Shown piece by piece: positions 52,517 through 60,635 of a stretch of 64,000 nucleotides of DNA. The stretch is from NCBI GenBank assembly GCA_025462885.1, contig JAOAPN010000002.1, positions 310,001 through 374,000 on the forward strand, read 5' to 3'. The notes beneath the pieces are model-generated. The model saw nothing but the letters and a program-made list of their open reading frames with translations. It searched no databases and was not told the DNA's origin. The translations under genes and the position numbers were made by a program. The stretch's first letter is position 1. Each line of letters begins with the position of its first letter. This DNA is from Acidobacteriaceae bacterium. GTDB lineage: Bacteria; Acidobacteriota; Terriglobia; Terriglobales; Acidobacteriaceae.

Positions 52517-53611
52517 ATGGCGAAGAGAGTCGGGGTGGATAAATGGCTCTTCGGTATTGTGCTGCTGCTGGTGCTGTTCGGGCTCGTCGAGGTGTTCTCG
52601 GCCTCGGCGGTAATGGCGAAAGCGACGGTTGGATCGGCGTATAGCTACGTCGCACGGCAGGCACTGTGGGTGCTGCTCGGACTGATCGCGATGGTCGTCC
52701 TGATGCAGATCGACTATCGCCGCTATAACAACCAGAAGGTCGTCGCGTGGGCGCTGGGGGTGGAGGTCTTCCTCCTGCTGGCCGTCTTTGCGATGCACGA
52801 CTCGCATCACACCCATCGCTGGTTCCGCTTCGGCGGCCTGTTTACCTTTCAGCCCTCCGAGATCGCCAAACCGGTACTGATCGTCTATCTTGCATACTTC
52901 CTGCAGAGCCGCATTCACCTGATGGACGACCTCAAAGGAACCGTTCTCAAAGCAATCGCGCTTCCGGCTTTAGTAACGGTCCTGATCGCTGCCGAGCCGG
53001 ATCTTGGCACCGCGATCGTATGCGTCGCGGTGACGGTTCTGATGCTCTACCTCGCCGGCGCGAAGGTCTGGCATCTGTCGATTCCCCTGATGGCCGCAAC
53101 ACCCGCGCTGGCTTACATGCTGCTGATGGTGCCGTGGCGGCTGGCCCGCATCAAGGTCTTCATGAATCCCGAAGCCGATCCCCGTGGAGCCGGCTTCCAC
53201 ATCTTGCAATCGCTCATCGCCGTAGGCACCGGCGGCTTTCGCGGCCTGGGTCTGATGGAAGGGCGGCAGAAGCTCTTCTACCTCCCGGAACCGCACACCG
53301 ACTTCATCTTCGCGAACGTCTGCGAAGAGCTTGGCCTCATCGGCGCAGTTTGCATCGTCGCGTTGTTCGTCGCATTAGGCTATCGCGGCCTGCGGGCAGC
53401 GGTGCTGTCGACCGACCCGTTCGCGCGCTTCCTGGCGTTCGGGCTGACGACCGTCATCCTGGTGCAGGCGTTCTTCAATATGAGCGTCGTGCTGGCGCTG
53501 CTTCCCACCAAGGGAATTCCGCTGCCGTTTATCTCCTCCGGCGGAACCAGCGTCTTCATCACGCTGGCCAGCATGGGCGTCCTGCTGAACATAACGCGAG
53601 AGATTGATTAA
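52517..53611 (+). CDS. ftsW: Septal peptidoglycan polymerase FtsW (SEDS family)
   Basis: A 364-residue inner-membrane protein with about ten helices that polymerises lipid II at the septum with its partner PBP. Marks of the SEDS family: FSASAVMA near the first helix, HRWFRFGGLFTFQPSEIAKPVLIVYLA, RIKVFMNPEADPRGAGFHILQSLIAVGTGGFRGLGLMEGRQKLFYLPEPHTDFIFANVCEELG, and PLPFISSGGTSVF near the end. ATG 52517 follows AGGAG by nine bases. Slightly shorter than E. coli FtsW at the N-terminus. Confidence 0.96.
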   Translation: MAKRVGVDKWLFGIVLLLVLFGLVEVFSASAVMAKATVGSAYSYVARQALWVLLGLIAMVVLMQIDYRRYNNQKVVAWALGVEVFLLLAVFAMHDSHHTHRWFRFGGLFTFQPSEIAKPVLIVYLAYFLQSRIHLMDDLKGTVLKAIALPALVTVLIAAEPDLGTAIVCVAVTVLMLYLAGAKVWHLSIPLMAATPALAYMLLMVPWRLARIKVFMNPEADPRGAGFHILQSLIAVGTGGFRGLGLMEGRQKLFYLPEPHTDFIFANVCEELGLIGAVCIVALFVALGYRGLRAAVLSTDPFARFLAFGLTTVILVQAFFNMSVVLALLPTKGIPLPFISSGGTSVFITLASMGVLLNITREID

Positions 53612-53660
53612 GAATAGTTGTGAGTTGTGAGTTGGTAGTCGTGAGTGCTTCGAGGGCCGG

Positions 53661-54731
53661 ATGCGGGTTTTGATGGCGGGTGGGGGGACCGGAGGACATG
53701 TGATTCCGGCGCTGGCGATCGCGCGGGAGTTGCGTGACGCGCACGGAGCCGAGGTCCGGTTCGTAGGAACCGCGCGCGGCCTCGAAACCCGGCTGGTGCC
53801 CGAGGCAGGATTTCCGCTGGAGCTCATTCGCGTAGGCCAGCTCAAGGGAGTCTCCCTGATCACACGCGCCCGGACGATGGCGGATCTACCACTGGGGGTA
53901 ACCCGCTGCATCGGACTACTGCGTAGCTTTCGCCCGGACGTCGTCGTCGGAGTGGGCGGCTACGCCTCGGGTCCGGCGATGATCGCAGCCATTCTGCTAC
54001 GCATCCCGACGCTGGCATTTGAGCCGAACGCCGTCCCGGGGCTGGCAAATCGTCTCGTCGGGAAGCGGGTGAGCGCTGCTGCGATCAACTTCGAGGAGTC
54101 GCGCCCCTACTTCCGCAACGCCGTCGTCACCGGCACGCCGGTGCGGGCGGAGTTCTTCGCGGCCACTCAAAATATAGGAGAGGCCCGTCGTCTGCTGGTC
54201 TTCGGGGCCAGCCAGGGAGCGCGGATCTTCAACCTGATGGTCCCCCGCATCGTAGGTCGCCTCATCGAAGCGATCCCCGGCTTGCAGATCGTGCATCAGA
54301 CCGGCGGCCGTCACGGGGACACTACGCTCGCGACCTATGCCGAGCTGGGAAGTGTCCCCGCGAACGTTCGAGTGACCCCCTACCTCGACGACATGCCCGA
54401 GCAGTTTGGTGCGGCGGATTTGATCCTCTGCCGCAGCGGAGCGAGCACTATGGCCGAATTGGCCGCAGCAGGGAAGGCGGCGGTGCTGGTCCCGTTTCCG
54501 CTGGCGGCGGATGATCACCAGCGAAAGAATGCGGACGCCTTCGTTGCGGCGGGGGCAGCCGCGATGATCGTTGAGTCAGCACTAACCGAGGAGCGCCTGC
54601 TTGAAGCGTTGCTCAGCTTGCTGGTTGACGATACGCGTCGGCTGGAGATGGGCCAGAGGGCGCGAGGATTGGCTCATCCTCAAGCGGTTCAGGAGATCGC
54701 TGGAATGGTCGTCGGACTGATCCGGAAATAA
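53661..54731 (+). CDS. murG: UDP-GlcNAc:lipid I N-acetylglucosaminyltransferase
   Basis: A 356-residue peripheral membrane GT-B enzyme (family GT28) that makes lipid II. Signature blocks: MRVLMAGGGTGGHVIPALAIARELR, GVGGYASGPAMIAAILLRIPTLAFEPNAVPG, LVFGASQGARIFN, and LILCRSGASTMAELAAAGKAAVLVPFPLAADDHQRKNA. Length normal. GAGGG lies just before ATG 53661. The next same-strand gene, murC, is 1.57 kb away because a minus-strand gene intervenes. Confidence 0.97.
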   Translation: MRVLMAGGGTGGHVIPALAIARELRDAHGAEVRFVGTARGLETRLVPEAGFPLELIRVGQLKGVSLITRARTMADLPLGVTRCIGLLRSFRPDVVVGVGGYASGPAMIAAILLRIPTLAFEPNAVPGLANRLVGKRVSAAAINFEESRPYFRNAVVTGTPVRAEFFAATQNIGEARRLLVFGASQGARIFNLMVPRIVGRLIEAIPGLQIVHQTGGRHGDTTLATYAELGSVPANVRVTPYLDDMPEQFGAADLILCRSGASTMAELAAAGKAAVLVPFPLAADDHQRKNADAFVAAGAAAMIVESALTEERLLEALLSLLVDDTRRLEMGQRARGLAHPQAVQEIAGMVVGLIRK

Positions 54732-54743
54732 AGTAGATCCCTT

Positions 54744-54822
54744 ACGCGAAGCGTCCAATACCCCACGAAGGTCCTGCCGAAGGCCCCGTGGTGCCCGCCC
54801 GGCGTCAGGGCGTCTTAGCACT
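54744..54822 (-). repeat. Left inverted repeat flanking the WxxGxW gene
   Basis: Its complement (agtgctaag-acgccctgacgccgggcgggc ... cttcgtggggtattggacgcttcgcgt) aligns with 56127-56190 on the plus strand in two blocks of about 30 bases. This copy carries about 20 extra bases between the blocks. Lies between the murG stop and the terminator of the minus-strand gene. Confidence 0.7.
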
Positions 54823-54832
54823 TGCCTCTTTT

Positions 54833-54869
54833 GCTGAAAAAAACGGGCCGAGAAGATTCTCAGCCCGTT
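54833..54869 (-). terminator. Terminator of the WxxGxW protein gene
   Basis: Stem aacgggc/gcccgtt with inner pairing gagaa/ttctc (54842-54869), followed on the minus strand by seven T. It lies 20 bp after the stop at 54890 and could also stop murG transcripts. Confidence 0.75.
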
Positions 54870-54889
54870 CGTAGATCGAAGTGGATGTC

Positions 54890-55945
54890 CTAGCGACGTC
54901 CGCCACCACCACCGCCACGCGATCCGCCGCCACCGCTATTACCAGCGAATCCGCCGCCGCTCCCGCGCGATCCACCACCGCCATTGCTGGGTTGAGAGAA
55001 GCTACGGCTCTGACCTCCGCCATTGCTGGGTTGAGCAAAGCTGCGCGTCTGCTGCTGCGCACCCTGGTTTCCGCTGTAGGCGCGAGCGTTGTAATTCTGG
55101 CGCGCATTGGAGCTCATGTCGCGGTTGCCAAAGCCTCCATAGCTGACACGGTTTTCATTCCCAGCAAAACCGCGTTGGCCCTGATTGCCATTCCCGGCAA
55201 AGTTCTGGCCGCCACGATTGTTTCCGTAATCCTGACCGCCCTGACCGCGTTGCCCGCCTGGATTTCCGTTGCCATTTCCATTGCCAGCGAAGTTCTGGCC
55301 GCCGTGGTTGTCGCCAATATTCCGGTTGCCCCCGTTGTTCTGGCCTCCGCGATTGAAGACGTCATCACGGTTGCCGTCGCGCCCACCGAAGTTCGATCCG
55401 CCGCGATTGTCGGCGAAGTGCCCGCCATCGCGCGTATAGCTGTTGCCGCCTGGGCGAACTGGCCCACCGTGGTACGGCGAGTTGTAGATATTGTGGATGT
55501 TCCGGTAGTTGATGTTGTTATAGCCGCGGTTGTAATAGAAGCGGTTGCCGCCCCAGTATCCGCCATAGAAGCCGGTGCCGAAGTAGCCGAAGCCGTAGTT
55601 GATCCCGCCGTAATACCCGACGTTGCGACCCCAGTAGCCAGCGTTCCAGAAGTAGCCGCTGCCACCGTAACCCCAGTAGCCAGGGGTCCAGAGCGCACCC
55701 ACATAAGGCGCATCGACCCACGCGCCATCGACCCAGTAGTAGCCGTCGTCGCCGTAGGCCCAGTAGCCGGGAGTCCAGATATATCCGTCGCCGGGGCAAA
55801 GAGGTTGATCGTAGACCGGAATGACCGGGGGAGCGATGCCCACCGAGAGAGAGAACTGGGCCTGTGCTGCTTGAGGAGCCAACATTAAAGCTCCGGCCAA
55901 CATTGCGGTTCCAACCGTAGTGCGTAGGGTGCGCGTGATGTTCAT
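54890..55945 (-). CDS. Secreted WxxGxW-repeat, Gly/Asn-rich protein inside the dcw cluster
   Basis: A 351-residue exported protein. The signal peptide (TTVGTAMLAGALMLAPQAAQAQ) is followed by four WxxGxW-type units in residues 50-105 (WTPGYWAYG, WVDGAWVDA, WTPGYWGYG, WNAGYWGRN), a Tyr/Gly-rich zone (GINYGFGYFGTGFYGGYWGG) and a long Asn/Gly/Arg low-complexity tail ending GGGGGGRR. Proteins of this kind are abundant, poorly understood envelope or extracellular proteins in Acidobacteriota and Proteobacteria. The gene lies on the opposite strand between murG and murC, is flanked by inverted repeats, and has its own terminator. GAGAGT precedes ATG 55945. Confidence 0.82.
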   Translation of the reverse strand: MNITRTLRTTVGTAMLAGALMLAPQAAQAQFSLSVGIAPPVIPVYDQPLCPGDGYIWTPGYWAYGDDGYYWVDGAWVDAPYVGALWTPGYWGYGGSGYFWNAGYWGRNVGYYGGINYGFGYFGTGFYGGYWGGNRFYYNRGYNNINYRNIHNIYNSPYHGGPVRPGGNSYTRDGGHFADNRGGSNFGGRDGNRDDVFNRGGQNNGGNRNIGDNHGGQNFAGNGNGNGNPGGQRGQGGQDYGNNRGGQNFAGNGNQGQRGFAGNENRVSYGGFGNRDMSSNARQNYNARAYSGNQGAQQQTRSFAQPSNGGGQSRSFSQPSNGGGGSRGSGGGFAGNSGGGGSRGGGGGGRR

Positions 55946-56299
55946 ACTCTCTGCCTTCGTCCACCGGGCCTTCGATTTTCCCGGTCGATCTGTACTTCCG
56001 GGTTGCGAGGACGGTCGGACTTGAGTCGAGCTGTGCGGCACTGCTGGCTCATGACTCACAGCTTATTAGACACGAATCGGTAAGAATTGTTTCAGAATTA
56101 TGAATGGCGATTCATTTTCTATTTCGAGTGCACTAAGTGCGCCCTGACGCCCGGCGGGCGCTACTTCGTAGGGTCTTGGACACTTCGCGTGGGTTGTGTT
56201 TCGAACCCCTCTTGCGGCGCTGATAAAGTTGAAGTGGCGCACCGGTTCAGACGCGGGCGAAACCAAATCCAATCGAAGTATCGAGAGAAGACCCAGCCC
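55946..56299. other. 354-bp divergent region ahead of murC
   Basis: Holds the promoter of the minus-strand WxxGxW gene and probably a promoter for murC. It contains the right inverted repeat (56127-56190). A tgataa -10-like sequence (near 56220) is weak. No gene is seen. Confidence 0.5.
56127..56190 (+). repeat. Right inverted repeat flanking the WxxGxW gene
   Basis: agtgcactaagtgcgccctgacgcc... ending ttggacacttcgcgt; matches the complement of 54744-54822 except for a missing middle of about 20 bases. Together the two bracket a 1.3-kb unit that contains the minus-strand gene. Confidence 0.7.
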
Positions 56300-57706
56300 A
56301 TGTTTGTTCCCGGCCACTTTTTGTTCGCACCCACGCAACGCATTCATTTCATTGGTATTGGCGGCATCGGAATGAGCGGCATCGCGGAGATCCTGCTGAC
56401 CATGGGCTACACCGTCTCCGGCAGCGACCTGCGTCGCGGCTCGGTGACGGATCGGCTCGTCGGGCTCGGTGCGCGCATCTTCGAAGGACACGCCGCAGCA
56501 AACGCCGCCGCCTGCGACGTGGTTGTCACCAGCTCTGCCGTCAGCAAGGACAATCCTGAGGTGCTGGAGGCAAAGTCCCGCAAGGTCCCGGTGATCCAGC
56601 GTGCCGAGATGCTCGCCGAACTCATGCGTCTGAAGTACGGCATCGCCATCGCCGGTATGCACGGCAAGACCACCACGACCAGCATGGTCGCTGCAGTCCT
56701 CGCTGGCGGAGGCCTGGACCCCACGGTCGTCGTCGGCGGCCGGGTGAACGCGCTCGGGTCGAACGCACGCTTGGGTAACTCGCAATACCTCGTCGCCGAG
56801 GCGGACGAGAGCGACCGCAGCTTCCTGAAGCTGTCCCCCGTCCTGGGAGTCGTGACCAACCTCGATCGCGAGCACATGGACTGTTATAAGGACATGGCCG
56901 ACATCGAAGGCGCGTTCCTGGAGTTCATGGACCGGATGCCCTTCTACGGGGCGACCACGGCCTGCATCGACGATCCCCTCCTGCGTGCCCTGCTGCCCCG
57001 AGTGCGCCGCCGCGTCTTCACCTACGGGCAAAGCGCGGACGCAGACTTCCGTCTCGAAATCCTGGACAGCGTGGCCGGAACCCAGTCGAGCTTCAAGGTC
57101 ACCTATAAAGGGCTGGAAATGGGACCGTTCCTCCTGCACGTTCCGGGCATGCACAACGTCTTGAACGCCACCGCTGCAGTTGCCATCGGCGTCCAGCTCG
57201 GCGTCGCGCCGGAGCAAATCGCCGTCGGACTGGACAGCTTCCGCGGAGTCGACCGCCGCTTCCAGATCAAGGGCGTTGTGCGCGGCGTGACCGTCGTCGA
57301 CGACTATGGTCATCACCCCACCGAGATCCTTGCCACCCTGAAAGCTGCCCGCAGCTGCGGATTCGGCCGCGTCCACGTCCTCTTCCAGCCTCACCGGTTC
57401 ACCCGGACCCGTGACCTCATGGCCGAGTTCGCCGCTGCCTTCGGCGACGCCGACACCGTGCAGGTCCTCGATATCTACGCCGCCAGCGAGCAGCCAATCC
57501 CCGGCATCGACGCTCAGGCACTCGTCGGTAAGATTAGCCGCGAGATCGGGAAGATTGGGCGAACCGGCGTAGAGTACGCCACTTCGACCGCTGCAGGAGT
57601 CGAAAGACTCGCCGAGGAAGCGGAGGATGGCGACGTGATCGTGACCTTGGGAGCAGGAAATGTGTCGCAGGCCGGCCCTATGTTGTTGGAAGCATTAGCG
57701 GGGTAG
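56300..57706 (+). CDS. murC: UDP-N-acetylmuramate--L-alanine ligase
   Basis: A 468-residue cytosolic Mur ligase that adds the first amino acid of the peptidoglycan stem. Blocks: RIHFIGIGGIGMSGIAEIL with the Rossmann-like glycines, GMHGKTTTTSMVAAVL (ATP loop), VAEADESDRSFLKLSP, TNLDREHMD, and DDYGHHPTEILATLKAAR, then FQPHRFTRT. ATG 56300 is selected; the frame extends upstream through the leader without conservation. No murB follows, as it often does in other clusters; a small ORF and ftsQ follow. Confidence 0.97.
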   Translation: MFVPGHFLFAPTQRIHFIGIGGIGMSGIAEILLTMGYTVSGSDLRRGSVTDRLVGLGARIFEGHAAANAAACDVVVTSSAVSKDNPEVLEAKSRKVPVIQRAEMLAELMRLKYGIAIAGMHGKTTTTSMVAAVLAGGGLDPTVVVGGRVNALGSNARLGNSQYLVAEADESDRSFLKLSPVLGVVTNLDREHMDCYKDMADIEGAFLEFMDRMPFYGATTACIDDPLLRALLPRVRRRVFTYGQSADADFRLEILDSVAGTQSSFKVTYKGLEMGPFLLHVPGMHNVLNATAAVAIGVQLGVAPEQIAVGLDSFRGVDRRFQIKGVVRGVTVVDDYGHHPTEILATLKAARSCGFGRVHVLFQPHRFTRTRDLMAEFAAAFGDADTVQVLDIYAASEQPIPGIDAQALVGKISREIGKIGRTGVEYATSTAAGVERLAEEAEDGDVIVTLGAGNVSQAGPMLLEALAG

Positions 57707-57710
57707 CGAG

Positions 57711-57830
57711 ATGGATGAGTTCCTGAAAGGGTACGTGGCTAAGTTGGCGGTCTGGGCGGGGTTGGCGGCGGGTTATAGTCGGGATGGCGATTCTCGCGGC
57801 CTTGCTCGGGCGTGCGACGAAACGAAATGA
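57711..57830 (+). CDS. Candidate 39-residue ORF coupled to ftsQ
   Basis: MDEFLKGYVAKLAVWAGLAAGY... runs from ATG 57711, four bases after the murC stop, to TGA 57828-57830, which overlaps the chosen ftsQ start ATG 57827 (ATGA). It fills the murC-ftsQ gap exactly, suggesting a coupled leader peptide or small protein. The ribosome site is weak (GCGAG) and no family is recognised. Confidence 0.35.
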   Translation: MDEFLKGYVAKLAVWAGLAAGYSRDGDSRGLARACDETK

Positions 57831-59371
57831 TGATGAGGCGCAGTTCCGCGGTGCTGGATACGCCGGAGCAGAGGTATGCCTCCGGAAAGAGTGGGCCGCG
57901 CCGAGTGGCGGGTGCATTGCGACGAGACCTGCAGGACGACTTCGGCACCGATTTCGACAAGCGGTCCGGGGCCCGAAGCTTTGGAGATAAAAGCTTCGAG
58001 GAGAGCCTCGCCTCAGACGACTTCGATGACTTCGACGCAGACCTCGCCACCACCGGCTCCCAGGGGCGTCGCAGGGTCGGCCTCCGTGGAAACGTTCGTC
58101 CCGGAATCCTCGGCAGGATCAAGAGCAGCCTCCCGCAGACACTTTGGGGCCGCATCGCTGCCAGTGTTACGGCGGTGGCGGTTCTCGGTATGGGAGTGGG
58201 CGGAGCCATGTGGGTGCGCAGCGCTCTGCTGCACGACGCCCGGTTTGTCGTGCCGTCTTCGGCCGCAATCGCCGTAGAAGGGAACAAGCACGTCACCCGT
58301 GCCCAGTTGCTGAGCATCTTCGGCGGCGACGTGGACCGCAACATCTTTACCGTTTCGCTGGCCGAACGTCGCGCCGATCTGGAGCGGCTCCCGTGGGTTG
58401 AGCACGCTACCGTGATGCGCCTGCTGCCCGACCATCTACGCGTCTCGATCGTGGAGCGGACACCCGTAGCCTTCGTGCGGCAGGGCGGACATATCGGCCT
58501 CGTCGATAAGACCGGCGTGCTGATGGATATGGTCTCGGGCGCAGGAGAGGCGACTGGCGGCGGAGCGCAGTATTCCTTTCCCGTGCTGACCGGGATCGCG
58601 CCCAGCGAACCGCTCTCGACGCGGTCCGCGCGGATGAAGATCTTCGACAAGTTCACCGCCGACCTGGACTCCGATGGCCGCAAGATCTCGCAGGGCCTCA
58701 GCGAAGTGGACCTTTCGGATCCCGAGGACGTCAAGGCCATGATTCCGGACGAGCACTCCGAGGTGATGGTGCACTTCGGCGACACCGACTTCCTGGATCG
58801 TTACGACAAGTACAAGGCCCACCTCTCCGAGTGGCGCACCCAGTATCCCAAGCTCGCGTCCGTGGACATGCGCTACGACCGCCAGGTCGTGCTGGAGATG
58901 CAGCCCGGAAGCGTCGTCCCGGTCGCTGGCACGCAAGGGATTCCCGAGGCGGCCAAAGCCGCACCCGTCGCGGCTCACCCGCTAATTGCAGCCCACACCG
59001 CTCCGAAGCTGGCCCCCAAGCCGGCTCCAAAAGCTGTCCTTGCGAAGGCCGCAACGCCGGCTGAAGCAAAAATCACTCCGGCCAAAGCGCCCGTTCCTGT
59101 AAAGGATGCGGCTCCTCAGCCTGTAGCGCAGACGACCAAACCGACGCCCGTCCCGACTGCTGCGCCAGCGCCTAAGAATGCAGGCGCTCCCGCCCATCTG
59201 TCGGTTGCGAAAGAAGTTCCGATGGCAAAGCAGCCAGCCGTCGCAAAGGCATCGGCGAAGCATCCACCGGCAAAAAGAGTTGTTGCAAAGAAGGTTGCTC
59301 CGAAGAGGGTGGTTGCGAGGAAGGTTCCCGCCAAGGCAGGTGCCGCGACCCATCATCCGTCCACGCGGTAA
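57827..59371 (+). CDS. ftsQ: Cell-division protein FtsQ with long Ala/Lys/Pro tail
   Basis: About 514 residues. N-terminal cytosolic part of roughly 110 residues, one membrane helix (IAASVTAVAVLGMGVGGAMWV), a POTRA domain (AIAVEGNKHVTRAQLLSIFGG... RADLERLPWVEHATVMRLLPDHLRVSIVERTPVAF), then the FtsQ beta-domain (GHIGLVDKTGVLMDM...). From about residue 370 to the end runs a low-complexity stretch of Ala, Pro, Lys and Val with repeated APK, AKA and KRVV units, about 140 residues, absent from typical FtsQ (about 250-300 residues). Start among three successive ATGs or GTG 57812 is uncertain. FtsQ links FtsA/FtsZ to septal synthases. ftsA follows after 15 bp. Confidence 0.9.
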   Translation: MMMRRSSAVLDTPEQRYASGKSGPRRVAGALRRDLQDDFGTDFDKRSGARSFGDKSFEESLASDDFDDFDADLATTGSQGRRRVGLRGNVRPGILGRIKSSLPQTLWGRIAASVTAVAVLGMGVGGAMWVRSALLHDARFVVPSSAAIAVEGNKHVTRAQLLSIFGGDVDRNIFTVSLAERRADLERLPWVEHATVMRLLPDHLRVSIVERTPVAFVRQGGHIGLVDKTGVLMDMVSGAGEATGGGAQYSFPVLTGIAPSEPLSTRSARMKIFDKFTADLDSDGRKISQGLSEVDLSDPEDVKAMIPDEHSEVMVHFGDTDFLDRYDKYKAHLSEWRTQYPKLASVDMRYDRQVVLEMQPGSVVPVAGTQGIPEAAKAAPVAAHPLIAAHTAPKLAPKPAPKAVLAKAATPAEAKITPAKAPVPVKDAAPQPVAQTTKPTPVPTAAPAPKNAGAPAHLSVAKEVPMAKQPAVAKASAKHPPAKRVVAKKVAPKRVVARKVPAKAGAATHHPSTR

Positions 59372-59386
59372 AGTACAGGGCAGGTC

Positions 59387-60628
59387 ATGAATCAGAAGCA
59401 GGACAACCTGATTACCGTGCTGGACGCGGGGAGCGCGAAGAGCGTGGTCCTGGTGGCGGAGCTGCTCGACGGCGTTCTGCGCTACCGGGGGCACGGAATC
59501 GAGCGCTCCCGGGGGATGCGGAAGGGCCTCATCGCAGAGCTGACGCCTGCCGCTGAAGCCATCAACCGCGCCGCCCTCACGGCAGAGCGCGTCGCCAAAG
59601 CCGGCATCGAAACCTGCGTCGTCGGCATCGGCGGAACCCACGTGCGCGGCATCAACAGCCGAGGCGGAATCAGCATGGGCAGCCGCATGCGCGAGATCAC
59701 CCGCGAAGAGGTCAAGGCCGCCGTCGACCGCGCCCGCAGCGTCGCGCTGCCTCCCGACCGCGAGGTCCTGCACCTGCTGCCGCAGGAGTTCATCCTCGAC
59801 GATCAGGCCGGAATCCACGACCCCATCGGCATGGTCGGCAACCGGCTGGAAGTGAATCTGCACCTCTCGACCTGCTCCGGCGGCGTCGCGCAGAGCGTCA
59901 TCACCTGCGCCAACCGCGCGGGCCTGGAAGTTCTGGACACGGTCTTCGAAGGCATCGCCTCTGCTGAAGCCGTCCTGAGCGCAGACGAGCGCGAACTAGG
60001 CGTCTGTCTCGCCGATATCGGCGCCAGCACCACGGAACTTGCAGTCTTCTTCGAAGGCGCCATCGCGCACACGGCCGTGCTGCCGATCGGCGGCGACCAC
60101 TTCACCAATGACCTCGCCGTTGGCCTGCAGGTCACGGTCGAAGAGGCCGAATACCTGAAGAAGACCTTCGGCCATAGCGTCGTAACCGCCGTGCCGCAGC
60201 TGAACGAGATTGAAGTAGGCGGAAACCTCGCCACCGGCAGTCTCGCCGGAGGCGGGCAGGCCGCCCGCATGGTGCGGCAACGCTTCCTGGCGGAGATCCT
60301 CGAACCCCGCGCCCGCGAGCTGTTCACGATGCTGCGCGACAACCTCCGCAACGGCGGAGTCCTCGAAGCACTCGGCGCCGGCTGCGTCTTCACCGGCGGC
60401 GGATCGCAGCTCGCAGGGCTGATGGACAACGCCGAAAGCCTCCTCCGCGTCCCCGCCCGGATCGGCTTCCCGGTCCCGCTCTCCCGCATGCCGCAGGAGC
60501 TGGCGCAGCCGGAGTTCGCCGCTGCTATAGGAATGCTGCTTTACACCCATCGCACCCAGATCCGCCGCGCCAGCGAAGAGCAAGGACTGCGAGCGAAGCT
60601 GAAGGCGATCTTCGCTGGCAGCTTCTAA
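59387..60628 (+). CDS. ftsA: Cell-division protein FtsA
   Basis: A 413-residue actin-fold ATPase that tethers FtsZ to the membrane. Blocks: LITVLDAGSAKSVVLVAEL (phosphate 1), the SHS2-like 1C domain near VVGIGGTHVRGINSRGGI, GVCLADIGASTTELAVFFEG (phosphate 2), PIGGDHFTNDLAVGL, and GAGCVFTGGGSQLAGLMDNAE (adenosine). The C-terminal end LRAKLKAIFAGSF looks like the amphipathic membrane anchor. The gene next to ftsA is normally ftsZ; here a minus-strand SDR pair and a LysR gene intervene. Confidence 0.95.
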   Translation: MNQKQDNLITVLDAGSAKSVVLVAELLDGVLRYRGHGIERSRGMRKGLIAELTPAAEAINRAALTAERVAKAGIETCVVGIGGTHVRGINSRGGISMGSRMREITREEVKAAVDRARSVALPPDREVLHLLPQEFILDDQAGIHDPIGMVGNRLEVNLHLSTCSGGVAQSVITCANRAGLEVLDTVFEGIASAEAVLSADERELGVCLADIGASTTELAVFFEGAIAHTAVLPIGGDHFTNDLAVGLQVTVEEAEYLKKTFGHSVVTAVPQLNEIEVGGNLATGSLAGGGQAARMVRQRFLAEILEPRARELFTMLRDNLRNGGVLEALGAGCVFTGGGSQLAGLMDNAESLLRVPARIGFPVPLSRMPQELAQPEFAAAIGMLLYTHRTQIRRASEEQGLRAKLKAIFAGSF

Positions 60629-60635
60629 GCACTCC

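Noticed and set aside
54890..55888. Plus-strand ORF of 335 codons rich in Ala, Val and Ile opposite the WxxGxW gene
   Set aside because: It is the antisense of the Gly/Asn repeat region; the minus strand has signal peptide, repeats, ribosome site and terminator.
56087..56299. N-terminal extension of murC up to 56087
   Set aside because: The extension runs through an inverted repeat and has no similarity to MurC N-termini; ATG 56300 starts the protein just before the Rossmann motif.
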